This document shows, in pieces, positions 44,705 to 53,397 of a DNA stretch of 64,000 nucleotides. The stretch is taken from NCBI RefSeq assembly GCF_040529335.1, contig NZ_CP159534.1:6262001-6326000 (forward strand). The letters run 5' to 3'. The first letter of the stretch is position 1. Each line of letters opens with the position of its first letter. The position numbers were made by a program, and so were the translations under genes. Origin of the DNA: Streptomyces sp. HUAS MG91. GTDB taxonomy: Bacteria; Actinomycetota; Actinomycetes; Streptomycetales; Streptomycetaceae. The notes under the pieces are model-generated. The model was not told where the DNA came from. It saw nothing but the letters and a program-made list of their open reading frames with translations, and made no database searches.

Positions 44705-45172
44705 ATGGAGGCCGGCCCTCGTGACACCGCACCAGGCGGGGAACAGCTCAGCTCCGACGGACCTGAGACGATCCCGGACGGCGTGATCGCCGACGGGCCC
44801 ACGCCCGACGAGATCGCCGCGCAGCACGAAGCGGCGGAGGTCGAGGTCGAACTGCGCCCGCAGCGCAGGCTCCGGATCTGGCAGCTCGCCCCCATCGTGA
44901 TGCTCGCCACCCTCGGCTCCCTGATGTTCGCGTTCCCGCTGTTCTTCGAGTTCGGCGACGGCGGCGCGGTCGTGGCCATGCTGGGGCTGCTGATCAGCTC
45001 CTGCGCGGCGGGCTGGGGTCTGATGGCCGCCCGCCGGGTGGGCTACACGCTGCCCGGGCTCCCGCCCCGCGGCTCGGGCCGCTGGCCCGACTGGCGGGTC
45101 GTGGGCGCGTACGTGGTCGTGGTGGCCGCCGTGACCGTCCTCGCCGTCTGGCGCGTGGCCCGGCTGCGCTGA
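44705..45172 (+). CDS. Putative integral membrane protein
   Basis: The 155-residue protein has a polar, acidic N-terminal half (about 60 residues) and then three membrane helices. The ATG at 44705 is 9 bases after GGGAGGG, a better spacing than the in-frame GTG at 44699. It lies between miaA and dapF, a position conserved in streptomycetes. Function unknown. Confidence 0.72.
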   Translation: MEAGPRDTAPGGEQLSSDGPETIPDGVIADGPTPDEIAAQHEAAEVEVELRPQRRLRIWQLAPIVMLATLGSLMFAFPLFFEFGDGGAVVAMLGLLISSCAAGWGLMAARRVGYTLPGLPPRGSGRWPDWRVVGAYVVVVAAVTVLAVWRVARLR

Positions 45173-45236
45173 GGCGCCCCCTTCCCGCAGCACCCTTTCC
45201 CGCCGCACCGCTTCCCGGATCGTCGGACCGATCTCG

Positions 45237-45248
45237 TACGATCGACGA
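45237..45248 (+). promoter_or_regulatory. Probable -10 of a leaderless dapF transcript
   Basis: TACGAT (45237-45242), then 6 nt, then the ATG; no ribosome binding site. Confidence 0.5.
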
Positions 45249-46118
45249 ATGACGACCTTCCTCAAGGGTCACGGGACCGAGAACGACTTCGTGATCATCC
45301 CGGACCCGGAGAACGCGATCGAGCTGCCCCCGGCGGCCGTGGCCGCGCTCTGCGACCGCCGCGCCGGCATCGGCGGTGACGGTGTCCTCCACGTCGTGCG
45401 CTCCGCCGCCCACCCCGAGGCGCGGCACCTGGCCGACGAGGCCGAGTGGTTCATGGACTACCGCAACGGCGACGGCTCGATCGCCGAGATGTGCGGCAAT
45501 GGCGTCCGGGTCTTCGCCCGGTACCTCCAGTACGCCGGACACGTCGGTGAGGGCGACCTCGCCGTCGCCACCCGGGGCGGCGTCAAGAAGGTCCACATCG
45601 ACAAGGAAGGCCTGGTCACGGTCGGTATGGGCCGGGCGACGCTCCCCGAGGGCGATGTCACCGTCACGGTCGACGACCGCTCCTGGCCCGCCCGGAACGT
45701 GAACATGGGCAACCCGCACGCCGTCGCCTTCGTGGCCGACCTCGAGCACGCGGGCCGCCTGCTCGACCCGCCGCCGTTCGCCCCGGCCGAGGCCTATCCG
45801 CAGGGGGTGAACGTGGAATTCGTCGTCGACCGCGGCCCGGGCCACGTCGCCATGCGCGTGCACGAGCGCGGCTCCGGCGAGACCCGCTCCTGCGGCACCG
45901 GCGCCTGCGCGGTGGCCGTCGCCACGGCCCGCCGCGACGCCGTCGACCCCACCGTCACCGGGACCCCGGTGACGTACGAGATCGATGTGCCCGGCGGCCG
46001 GCTCACCATCACCGAGCGGCCCGACGGGGAGATCGAGATGACCGGACCGGCCGTGATCGTGGCCCAGGGCGAGATCGACACGGACTGGTTCGCTGCAATC
46101 GAAACCGTAAACCCGTGA
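45249..46118 (+). CDS. dapF: Diaminopimelate epimerase
   Basis: DapF converts LL- to meso-diaminopimelate in lysine and peptidoglycan synthesis. The 289-residue protein has the two catalytic cysteines in matching contexts: Cys82 (AEMCGNGVR) and Cys215 (RSCGTGACA). The family start MTTFLKGHGTENDFV fixes the ATG at 45249. Streptomyces walls use LL-diaminopimelate, but lysine synthesis still needs the meso form. Confidence 0.95.
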   Translation: MTTFLKGHGTENDFVIIPDPENAIELPPAAVAALCDRRAGIGGDGVLHVVRSAAHPEARHLADEAEWFMDYRNGDGSIAEMCGNGVRVFARYLQYAGHVGEGDLAVATRGGVKKVHIDKEGLVTVGMGRATLPEGDVTVTVDDRSWPARNVNMGNPHAVAFVADLEHAGRLLDPPPFAPAEAYPQGVNVEFVVDRGPGHVAMRVHERGSGETRSCGTGACAVAVATARRDAVDPTVTGTPVTYEIDVPGGRLTITERPDGEIEMTGPAVIVAQGEIDTDWFAAIETVNP

Positions 46119-46257
46119 ACCGTCGCTCGAATGGGTGATCCGTTTCACGCTGGGCGAGAGCGGGACTGCGCCACGTGATGGGCTCGGTAGCATCAAGCAC
46201 CGGTCCGGACGGGTGCCCCCGCCAGCCCGCCACCGGTCGACGCAGCCGGAGGTGCTC

Positions 46258-48381
46258 ATGAGTGCGGAGGCGACCAACCCCGCGACCCCGGGGCCGATCA
46301 CGCCCGGAGCCCAGCGAAGGCGTGGCCGTCCCCGGATCGACCTGCGGCGACTCGGCCGCGCGGCGCTCCTCGGGCCGGCCGGCCGGGACCGGCTGCCGGA
46401 CGCGATCGGCCATGTGGCCGAGGCCCACCGGGCCCATTTCGCGGACGCCGATCTGGAGCCGCTGCGGCGTGCATACGTCCTGGCCGAGTCCTCGCACCGC
46501 GGCCAGATGCGCAAGAGCGGTGAGCCGTACATCACCCATCCGCTCGCCGTGACGCTGATCCTGGCCGAGCTGGGCGCGGAGACCACGACGCTGACCGCCT
46601 CCCTCCTCCACGACACCGTCGAGGACACGGACGTCACGCTCGACCAGGTGCGCACCGAGTTCGGCACCGAGGTCGCCTATCTCGTCGACGGCGTGACCAA
46701 GCTGGAGAAGGTCGACTACGGCGCCGCGGCCGAGCCCGAGACCTTCCGCAAGATGCTGGTCGCGACCGGCAACGACGTCCGCGTCATGTCGATCAAACTC
46801 GCCGACCGCCTGCACAACATGCGCACCCTCGGCGTGATGCGCCAGGAGAAGCAGGAGCGCATCGCCAAGGTCACCCGCGACGTCCTCATCCCGCTCGCCG
46901 AGCGCCTCGGCGTGCAGGCACTGAAGACCGAGCTGGAGGACCTCGTCTTCGCCATCCTGCGCCCCGAGGAGTACGGACAGACGCAGACCCTCATCGCCGC
47001 CGACACCGCCCGGGCCGAGAACCCCCTGGCGGACATCGCCGGCGAGGTGCGCGGCGTGCTCCGCGAGGCCGGGCTGACCGCCGAGGTCCTCATCCGGCCC
47101 CGGCACGCCGTCTCCGTCCACCGGGTGCTGCGCAAACGCGGCGAGCTGCGCGGCGCCGACTTCGGCCGCCTGCTCGTCCTCGTCTCCGAGGACGCCGACT
47201 GCTACGGCGTCCTGGGCGAACTGCACACCTGCTTCACGCCCGTGGTCTCGGAGTTCAAGGACTTCATCGCCGTACCGAAGTTCAACCTCTACCAGTCGCT
47301 GCACACCGCGGTGGCGCGGGCCGACGGCGAGGTCGCCGAAGTCCTCATCCGCACCCACCAGATGCACAAGGTGGCGGAGGCGGGCGTCGTCGCGCTCGGC
47401 AACCCGTACGCGCCCTCCGCCGAGGAACACCTCGACACCGTGGGCGAGCGCTCCGACCCCACCCGGCCGGGCTGGCTCTCCCGCCTCCTCGACTGGCAGC
47501 AGTCCGCGCCCGACACCGACACCTTCTGGTCGACGCTGCGCGAGGACCTCGCCCAGGACCGCGAGATCACCGTCTTCCGGCCCGACGGCGGGACCATCGG
47601 CCTGCCCGCGGGCGCCAGTTGCGTGGACGCCGCCTACGCGCAGTACGGCGAGGACGCCCACGCCGTCATCGGCGCGCGGGTCAACGGCCGCCTGGCGACG
47701 CTCAGCACCGTCCTCAAGGACGGCGACACGGTCCAGCCGCTCATGGACCGCATGGAGGGCGCCGCCGCCTCCGAGCCGTCCCGCGACTGGCTCGACCACG
47801 CCCGGACGCCCGCCGCGCGCATCGCCATCCGCCGCTGGCTGGCCGCGCACCCGGAAGGGCCGAGCGCACCGGAGTCCGCGCCCCGCGCCCCCTACAGCGG
47901 ACCCTCGGCGCGCCCCTCTGCGGCGAACGCCGTCGTCGACCAGCCCGGCGCCACCGTCCGCCTCGCGGGCTGTTGTACGCCCGTACCGCCCGACGAGGTG
48001 ACCGCCTTCGCCGTCCGCGGCGGCGCCGTCACCGTGCACCGCGTGGAGTGCCCCGCGGTGGCCCGCATGACCGGCGCGGGACGCCCCGAGGTCGGCGTCC
48101 GCTGGGCCGACGCCGAGACCGCCGAGTACCGGGTCACCCTGATCGCCGAATCCTTCAGCCGCCCGCACCTGCTCGCCGACCTGACCGAAGCCATAGCTCT
48201 CGAGGGCGTCGCCATCATCTCGGCGACCGTCGAACCCCCCGCGCAGGGCCGGGTCCGGCACACCTACACCCTCCAACTTCCCGGCTCCGCCCACCTCCAG
48301 GGCCTGATGCGGGCCATGCGCAACGTCCCGGGCGTGTACGACGTGGGGCGCGCCCAGCACGCGGCGGCCGGAGCGCTCTAG
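46258..48381 (+). CDS. rshA: RSH-family (p)ppGpp metabolism protein with intact hydrolase and degraded synthetase site
   Basis: The 707-residue protein has the long-RSH order: HD hydrolase, synthetase, TGS (about 430-490), a zinc-finger domain (GCCTPVPPDE, HRVECPAV) and a C-terminal ACT domain. Hydrolase residues are present (HRGQMRKSGEPYITHP, LLHDTVEDTD, KLADRLHNM). The synthetase region diverges: RPKH becomes RPRH, the metal-binding Asp of DxxGIR is replaced by Ala in ADFGRLLVL, and AAHW is lost. I therefore expect mainly (p)ppGpp hydrolysis. Its place after dapF identifies it with the rshA paralogue of S. coelicolor, separate from relA. GGAGG precedes the ATG at 46258. Confidence 0.88.
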   Translation: MSAEATNPATPGPITPGAQRRRGRPRIDLRRLGRAALLGPAGRDRLPDAIGHVAEAHRAHFADADLEPLRRAYVLAESSHRGQMRKSGEPYITHPLAVTLILAELGAETTTLTASLLHDTVEDTDVTLDQVRTEFGTEVAYLVDGVTKLEKVDYGAAAEPETFRKMLVATGNDVRVMSIKLADRLHNMRTLGVMRQEKQERIAKVTRDVLIPLAERLGVQALKTELEDLVFAILRPEEYGQTQTLIAADTARAENPLADIAGEVRGVLREAGLTAEVLIRPRHAVSVHRVLRKRGELRGADFGRLLVLVSEDADCYGVLGELHTCFTPVVSEFKDFIAVPKFNLYQSLHTAVARADGEVAEVLIRTHQMHKVAEAGVVALGNPYAPSAEEHLDTVGERSDPTRPGWLSRLLDWQQSAPDTDTFWSTLREDLAQDREITVFRPDGGTIGLPAGASCVDAAYAQYGEDAHAVIGARVNGRLATLSTVLKDGDTVQPLMDRMEGAAASEPSRDWLDHARTPAARIAIRRWLAAHPEGPSAPESAPRAPYSGPSARPSAANAVVDQPGATVRLAGCCTPVPPDEVTAFAVRGGAVTVHRVECPAVARMTGAGRPEVGVRWADAETAEYRVTLIAESFSRPHLLADLTEAIALEGVAIISATVEPPAQGRVRHTYTLQLPGSAHLQGLMRAMRNVPGVYDVGRAQHAAAGAL

Positions 48382-48452
48382 GGGGACCTCGTTCGGGTGG
48401 GTGCGGCGCGTGCCGCCGGACCCACCGGGGGCCGCGCTGATAGCCGTAGTTC

Positions 48453-49928
48453 ATGCTGCTCAGCTCCCGAACCCCCCGCACCGTCGCGCTGCTCGCCGCC
48501 GGTGCCTCGGTCGCCCTGCTCGCCGCGGCCGCGCCGCCCGAGCCCGTCACACCGCTCGGCGTCGGCGACCGGCTCTTCCCGACCCTCGGCAACCCCGGCT
48601 ACGACGTCCGCGCGTACGACATCTCGTTCACGTACAAGGGCGACAACGACAAGCCGCTCGACGCCGTCACCCGGATCGACGCGCGCGCCACCTCCCGGCT
48701 GGACCGGGTCAACCTCGACTTCTCGCACGGCACCGTACGGTCCGTCGAGGTGAACGGCGCGCCGGCGGACTTCGCCACCGGCGGCGAGGACCTCGTCGTC
48801 ACGCCCGCCCGGCCCCTCGTGGCCGGTCAGCCGCTGCACATCACCGTGCGGCACACCAGCGACCCCAGGCCCGGCAAGGAGGAAGTGGGCTGGGTCCGCA
48901 CCAAGGACGGGCTCGCCATGGCGAACCAGGCCGACGCCGCGCACCGCGTGTTCCCCTGCAACGACCACCCCTCCGACAAGGCGATGTTCACCTTCCGCGT
49001 GAACACGCCGCAGAAGTACACGGCCGTCGCCAACGGCCTGCCCACCTCCCTCACCCCCGGCGCCGGCGACACCACCGACTGGACGTACCGCACCGCCCAC
49101 CCCATGGCCACCGAACTGGCCCAGGTCTCCATCGGGCGCTCCACCGTGCTGCACCAGAAGGGCCCGCACGGCCTCCCGGTGCGCGACGTGGTGCCCACCA
49201 AGGACGTCAAGGCGCTGCGCCCGTGGGTCGACAAGACGCCCGCGCAGCTCGCCTGGATGGAGAACAAGATCGGCCGCTACCCCTTCGAGAACTACGGGGT
49301 GCTGATCGCCGAGGCCAGCACCGGCTTCGAACTGGAGACACAGACCCTCTCGCTCTTCGAGCGGGACCTCTTCGTGCGCACCGAGTACCCGGCCTGGTAC
49401 GTCGAGTCGGTCATGGTGCACGAGCTGGCCCACCAGTGGTTCGGCGACAGCGTCAGCCCCCGCACCTGGTCCGACCTCTGGCTCAACGAGGGGCACGCCA
49501 CCTGGTACGAGGCCCTGTACGCGCAGGAGAAGGCCGACCGGCCCATGGAGACTAGGATGCGCAACGCCTACCGCGAGTCCGACGGCTGGCGTGCCTCCGG
49601 CGGGGCGCCCGCGGCCCCCAAGGGACCCACGCACGGCGAGAAGATCAGCATCTTCCGCCCGGTCGTCTACGACGGCAGCGCGCTCGTCCTGTACGCGCTG
49701 CGCCAGGAGATCGGCGCCAGGAAGTTCGAGCGGCTGGAGCGGCGATGGGTGGCCACGCACCGTGACGCCACCGCCACGACCGCCGACTTCACCGCCCTCG
49801 CCTCCCGGGTCGCCGGGCGCGACCTGAGCGGCTTCTTCCAGCAGTGGCTCTACGCGAAGAAGACGCCGCCGATGCCCGGACACCCGGACTGGAAGTCCGC
49901 CGCGGTGCGCGGCAAGGCCGGCAAATGA
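48453..49928 (+). CDS. Secreted M1-family metallopeptidase
   Basis: The 491-residue protein starts with a signal peptide (about residues 1-27) and contains the aminopeptidase N-like N-terminal beta domain and the gluzincin site H323-E-L-A-H327 with the second glutamate at 346 (WLNEGHAT). It lacks the long C-terminal domain of PepN enzymes, as usual for secreted actinobacterial members. It likely trims peptides outside the cell. It is followed by hflX after a 243-bp gap rich in short GC hairpins. Confidence 0.9.
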   Translation: MLLSSRTPRTVALLAAGASVALLAAAAPPEPVTPLGVGDRLFPTLGNPGYDVRAYDISFTYKGDNDKPLDAVTRIDARATSRLDRVNLDFSHGTVRSVEVNGAPADFATGGEDLVVTPARPLVAGQPLHITVRHTSDPRPGKEEVGWVRTKDGLAMANQADAAHRVFPCNDHPSDKAMFTFRVNTPQKYTAVANGLPTSLTPGAGDTTDWTYRTAHPMATELAQVSIGRSTVLHQKGPHGLPVRDVVPTKDVKALRPWVDKTPAQLAWMENKIGRYPFENYGVLIAEASTGFELETQTLSLFERDLFVRTEYPAWYVESVMVHELAHQWFGDSVSPRTWSDLWLNEGHATWYEALYAQEKADRPMETRMRNAYRESDGWRASGGAPAAPKGPTHGEKISIFRPVVYDGSALVLYALRQEIGARKFERLERRWVATHRDATATTADFTALASRVAGRDLSGFFQQWLYAKKTPPMPGHPDWKSAAVRGKAGK

Positions 49929-50171
49929 CCGGCCGGGGCGGGCTTGGACCCGTGCGGCGCGGGAAATAACCCGGGTGACGAGACGGCCCGTACCGTGCGA
50001 CCATCTTCAGGTCGACGGCGCGGGCCGGCCGACCGCCCGGCCCCGGACACCCGTCCGGGAATCCCGGGGGCGGCCCGAGCGTTGTCAGCAGTGACGGGCG
50101 AGACCCAGGTCACGTGCCGCACCCGGAAGCACTCCGGACCACATCCGAATCCCAGCGACGCAAAGGATCCA

Positions 50172-51665
50172 ATGACCTCCTCTTCTTCCCCTTCCCAGGA
50201 CGCGCAGAGCTTCGCGCAGAACCACACCGAAGGTCTTCGGGCCGATGCCCTGATGGAAGAGGACGTCGCCTGGAGCCACGAGATCGACTCGGACCGGGAC
50301 GGTGATCAGTACGACCGTTCCGAGCGTGCGGCGCTGCGCCGTGTCGCCGGTCTGTCCACCGAGCTGGAGGACGTCACCGAGGTCGAGTACCGGCAGCTCC
50401 GCCTGGAGCGCGTGGTCCTCGTCGGCGTGTGGACGTCCGGCACGGTGCAGGACGCGGACAACTCCCTCGCGGAGCTGGCCGCCCTCGCCGAGACCGCGGG
50501 CGCGCTGGTCCTCGACGGCGTCACCCAGCGCCGTGACAAGCCCGACGCAGCGACGTACATCGGCTCCGGCAAGGCGCTGGAGCTGCGCGACATCGTCCTC
50601 GAGACCGGAGCCGACACCGTCGTCTGCGACGGTGAGCTCAGCCCCGGCCAGCTCATCCACCTCGAAGACGTCGTCAAGGTCAAGGTGGTCGACCGGACCG
50701 CCCTGATCCTCGACATCTTCGCCCAGCACGCCAAGTCCCGAGAGGGCAAGGCGCAGGTCGCCCTCGCGCAGATGCAGTACATGCTGCCGCGACTGCGCGG
50801 CTGGGGTCAGTCGCTGTCCCGGCAGATGGGTGGCGGCGGCGGTGGCGGCATGGCCACCCGCGGTCCCGGTGAGACCAAGATCGAGACGGACCGGCGACGG
50901 ATCCGCGAGAAGATGGCGAAGATGCGCCGTGAGATCGCGGAGATGAAGACGGGCCGAGACATCAAGCGCCAGGAGCGCAAGCGCAACAAGGTGCCCTCGG
51001 TCGCCATCGCCGGGTACACGAACGCGGGCAAGTCCTCGCTGCTCAACCGCCTCACGGGCGCGGGCGTCCTGGTGGAGAACGCCCTGTTCGCCACCCTCGA
51101 CCCGACCGTGCGCCGGGCCGAGACGCCGAGCGGCCGCCTGTACACGCTGGCCGACACGGTCGGATTCGTCCGGCACCTGCCGCACCACCTCGTCGAGGCG
51201 TTCCGCTCCACGATGGAGGAGGTCGGCGACTCCGACCTGATCCTGCACGTGGTCGACGGCTCGCACCCCGTGCCGGAGGAGCAGCTGGCCGCCGTGCGCG
51301 AGGTGATCCGGGACGTCGGCGCCACCGACGTGCCGGAGATCGTGGTGATCAACAAGGCGGACGCGGCGGACCCCCTGGTCCTCCAGCGGCTGCTGCGCAA
51401 CGAGAAGCACGCGATCGCTGTCTCGGCCCGCACCGGCGCCGGCATCGACGAGCTGCTCGCGCTCATCGACGCCGAACTGCCGCGGCCCGAGGTCGAGATC
51501 GAGGTACTCGTGCCGTACACGCAGGGCAAGCTCGTCGCACGGGCGCACAGCGAGGGCGAGGTGATCTCCGAGGAGCACACCGCGGAGGGCACGCTGCTCA
51601 AGGCGCGCGTGCACGAGGAACTAGCGGCGGAGTTCGCGTCGTTCGTTCCGTCGGCCGCCGGCTGA
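50172..51665 (+). CDS. hflX: GTPase HflX
   Basis: HflX is a ribosome-associated GTPase that splits stalled or hibernating 70S ribosomes. The 497-residue protein has an N-terminal HflX domain, a Gly-rich loop (MGGGGGGGMATRGPGETKIE) and a G domain with G1 GYTNAGKS (281-288), G3 DTVGF and G4 NKAD. The first 50 residues are an acidic extension. AAAGGA precedes the ATG at 50172. In mycobacteria hflX likewise follows dapF in this region. Confidence 0.94.
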   Translation: MTSSSSPSQDAQSFAQNHTEGLRADALMEEDVAWSHEIDSDRDGDQYDRSERAALRRVAGLSTELEDVTEVEYRQLRLERVVLVGVWTSGTVQDADNSLAELAALAETAGALVLDGVTQRRDKPDAATYIGSGKALELRDIVLETGADTVVCDGELSPGQLIHLEDVVKVKVVDRTALILDIFAQHAKSREGKAQVALAQMQYMLPRLRGWGQSLSRQMGGGGGGGMATRGPGETKIETDRRRIREKMAKMRREIAEMKTGRDIKRQERKRNKVPSVAIAGYTNAGKSSLLNRLTGAGVLVENALFATLDPTVRRAETPSGRLYTLADTVGFVRHLPHHLVEAFRSTMEEVGDSDLILHVVDGSHPVPEEQLAAVREVIRDVGATDVPEIVVINKADAADPLVLQRLLRNEKHAIAVSARTGAGIDELLALIDAELPRPEVEIEVLVPYTQGKLVARAHSEGEVISEEHTAEGTLLKARVHEELAAEFASFVPSAAG

Positions 51666-51684
51666 CATCCGGCCGCGGTGAGTG

Positions 51685-51734
51685 GTACGTGAGTGGGCCC
51701 GCCCCGGACATCCGGGGCGGGCCCACTCACGTAC
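51685..51734. terminator. Bidirectional terminator between hflX and the protease gene
   Basis: GTACGTGAGTGGGCCCG followed by CCCCGG (51685-51707) is the exact reverse complement of 51712-51734: a 23-bp perfect stem with loop ACAT. It lies 20 bases after hflX and 17 bases after the convergent protease stop. Confidence 0.88.
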
Positions 51735-51750
51735 AACGGCCGCACTCCTG

Positions 51751-52974
51751 CTACTGGCCGGCGAACTTCTCGCTCACGGACTCGTAGACCGCCTTGGCCT
51801 CCTTGCCCAGCCGCGGACCGGCCAGCCACCCCGACGTCACCGGGCCGATCGAGGTGTTGGACACGAGCGCGGGCGTGCCGTCGGCTCCCTGCCCGACCCA
51901 GCCGCCGCCCGACGAACCGCCGGTCATGGTGCAGCCGATGCGGTACATCGTCGGGTCGGTCTGGGCCAGCGAGAGGCGGCCCGGCCTGTCGGCGCACTGG
52001 AAGAGCCGCTGCCCGTCGAACGGCGGCGCCGCCGGATAGCCCTTCGCCGTGAGCTGGGAGATCTTCGGCACGGCCGGCGCGTTGAAGTCCACCGGCAGCG
52101 CCGAACCGACCGTCTCCTCCAGGGACTTGTCGGTCGTGCCCTTCTCCGGCTTCACGTGCAGCACCGCGAAGTCGTACGGGGCGCCGGCGCCGCCGGTCGG
52201 ACCGCCCTGCGCGATCCACTGGTCGGAGGTCTGCGCCGCGTCCGCCCACCAGACACCGTACGGAGCGATCTCCTCCCGCGTGACACCCTGGAGTTGCGCC
52301 GCGGACTTGGCGCTGTCGTTGTACGAGGGGACGAACGCGAGGTTGCGGTACCAGCCACCGTTCTTGCCCGCGTGCACACAGTGGCCGGCCGTCCAGACCA
52401 TGTTGGACTTGCCGGGGTGCGCGGGGTCGGTGACCACGGTCGCCGAGCACTGCGCCTGACCCTCAGGGGTGTCGAAGACCAGCTTGCCCGCGTACGGGAC
52501 GTTCTGGTGGTACGTGGCCGGGACTGCCGCCGCCTTCACGGGCCGCGGTTCCGGATCGGTCACCCCCTGGTCACCGGAGAGATCGCTGTCGTCGACCTGG
52601 CCGCCCGGGTTCTTGTCGGCGTCACGCATCCGGTCCGTGTCCCACAGACCGGCGATGATGGGATTGACGAAGTCCTGCGCCTCGCGCAGCCACTTGTCCC
52701 TGTCCCAGTTCTTCCACTCGCCGTTCTTCCACTTGTCCAGATCGAACCCGTGCTCCTTGAGCCGCTTCTTGATGCTGTCGGGTATCTGGATCTTGTCCCC
52801 GCCCGCGGTCGCGGACGTGGTCGGCTTCTCGTCCGCGTTGTCGTTGCTCGTCCCACAGGCCGTGGCGGTCAGGGCGAGCGCCGCACCGAGCGCGACCGCC
52901 GCCGCCACCGGGGACGTCCTGCCGCGCGCGCTCCGGGCGCGGCGAGCGGCGAACAACGGGCGTATGGGTCGCAT
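51751..52974 (-). CDS. Exported trypsin-like serine protease (lipoprotein)
   Basis: The 407-residue protein begins with an Arg-rich signal peptide and a lipobox-like TATAC (Cys at about 40). The trypsin fold follows with the catalytic residues visible as His in WTAGHCVH, Asp in YDFAVLHV and Ser in MTGGSSGGGW. A spacer of about 100 polar residues with Trp/Lys/Asp repeats (DLDKWKNGEWKNWDRDKW) lies between the anchor and the protease domain. Substrate unknown. Its start is about 420 bp from the divergent aminotransferase gene. Confidence 0.88.
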   Translation of the reverse strand: MRPIRPLFAARRARSARGRTSPVAAAVALGAALALTATACGTSNDNADEKPTTSATAGGDKIQIPDSIKKRLKEHGFDLDKWKNGEWKNWDRDKWLREAQDFVNPIIAGLWDTDRMRDADKNPGGQVDDSDLSGDQGVTDPEPRPVKAAAVPATYHQNVPYAGKLVFDTPEGQAQCSATVVTDPAHPGKSNMVWTAGHCVHAGKNGGWYRNLAFVPSYNDSAKSAAQLQGVTREEIAPYGVWWADAAQTSDQWIAQGGPTGGAGAPYDFAVLHVKPEKGTTDKSLEETVGSALPVDFNAPAVPKISQLTAKGYPAAPPFDGQRLFQCADRPGRLSLAQTDPTMYRIGCTMTGGSSGGGWVGQGADGTPALVSNTSIGPVTSGWLAGPRLGKEAKAVYESVSEKFAGQ

Positions 52975-53171
52975 GTCGTGAATCCCCCTGGGCTTCTTGG
53001 TGGTTGTGCCGCCGTACGGGTGCGCTGGGCAAGGGGTGCGCTCCGCCGCCCCTCCGCGTCCGAACGGCATCCCACACTATGCCGATGCCGTCGGGGACGA
53101 CCGACGGAACAGCAACGGTTCCGTCACGGAGGGATCTTGGACGCGGCGCCGTTCGTTGAGACCGCCCCTCT

Positions 53172-53397
53172 CGGCAAAGGTCTCGTCATGTGTCGCACGA
53201 GTATCCGCTCCACCCGTGGCCCTCCGCTCCCGGCGTCGTTGGGTACGTACGGGGGATCCGCATCAGGCGTTCAGTCCTCGGCCCGTCCTGGCTCACCGCC
53301 CTGGCGGGCCTCGGTCGCGCCCGCGTGGCATCGCCCCGCCCACAGGTGAGTCGGCAGCCGCTGCCGGCCGTACATCCCAGCGGGAGGACCAACAGCC
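53172..53397 (+). promoter_or_regulatory. Duplicated leader, copy A (upstream of the aminotransferase)
   Basis: This leader has a paralogous copy 1,725 bp downstream. Conserved blocks are 53231-53291, which contains GGCGTCGTTGGGT, TACGGGGGATC and GTCCTGG, and 53346-53397, which contains GTGAGTCGGC, GCTGCCG and TCCCAGCGGGAGGACCAACA with the ribosome binding site. Between them lie about 54 variable bases. A hairpin GTCGGC/GCCGGC (53350-53355 with 53363-53368) sits just before the ribosome binding site. Most of the gap 52975-53171 shows nothing I can name. Confidence 0.7.

Noticed and set aside
46009..48360. About 780-codon frame antisense to rshA, and similar frames antisense to hflX, rimO and recA
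   Set aside because: Third-position GC bias of the real genes removes stops from the antisense frame. No ribosome binding site, no recognisable domain and no separate promoter.
53189..53349. Plus-strand ORF of about 53 codons inside leader copy A, beginning with ATG at 53189
   Set aside because: Leader copy B has ATACGT at the same place and does not keep the frame, so coding is not conserved between the two copies.
53080..53397. Iron-box (DmdR/IdeR) operator or cobalamin/TPP riboswitch in the siderophore leader
   Set aside because: No sequence resembling TTAGGTTAGGCT was seen. The hallmark boxes of cobalamin and TPP switches are absent, although the ending CCAGCGGGAGG superficially resembles the TPP 3' end.
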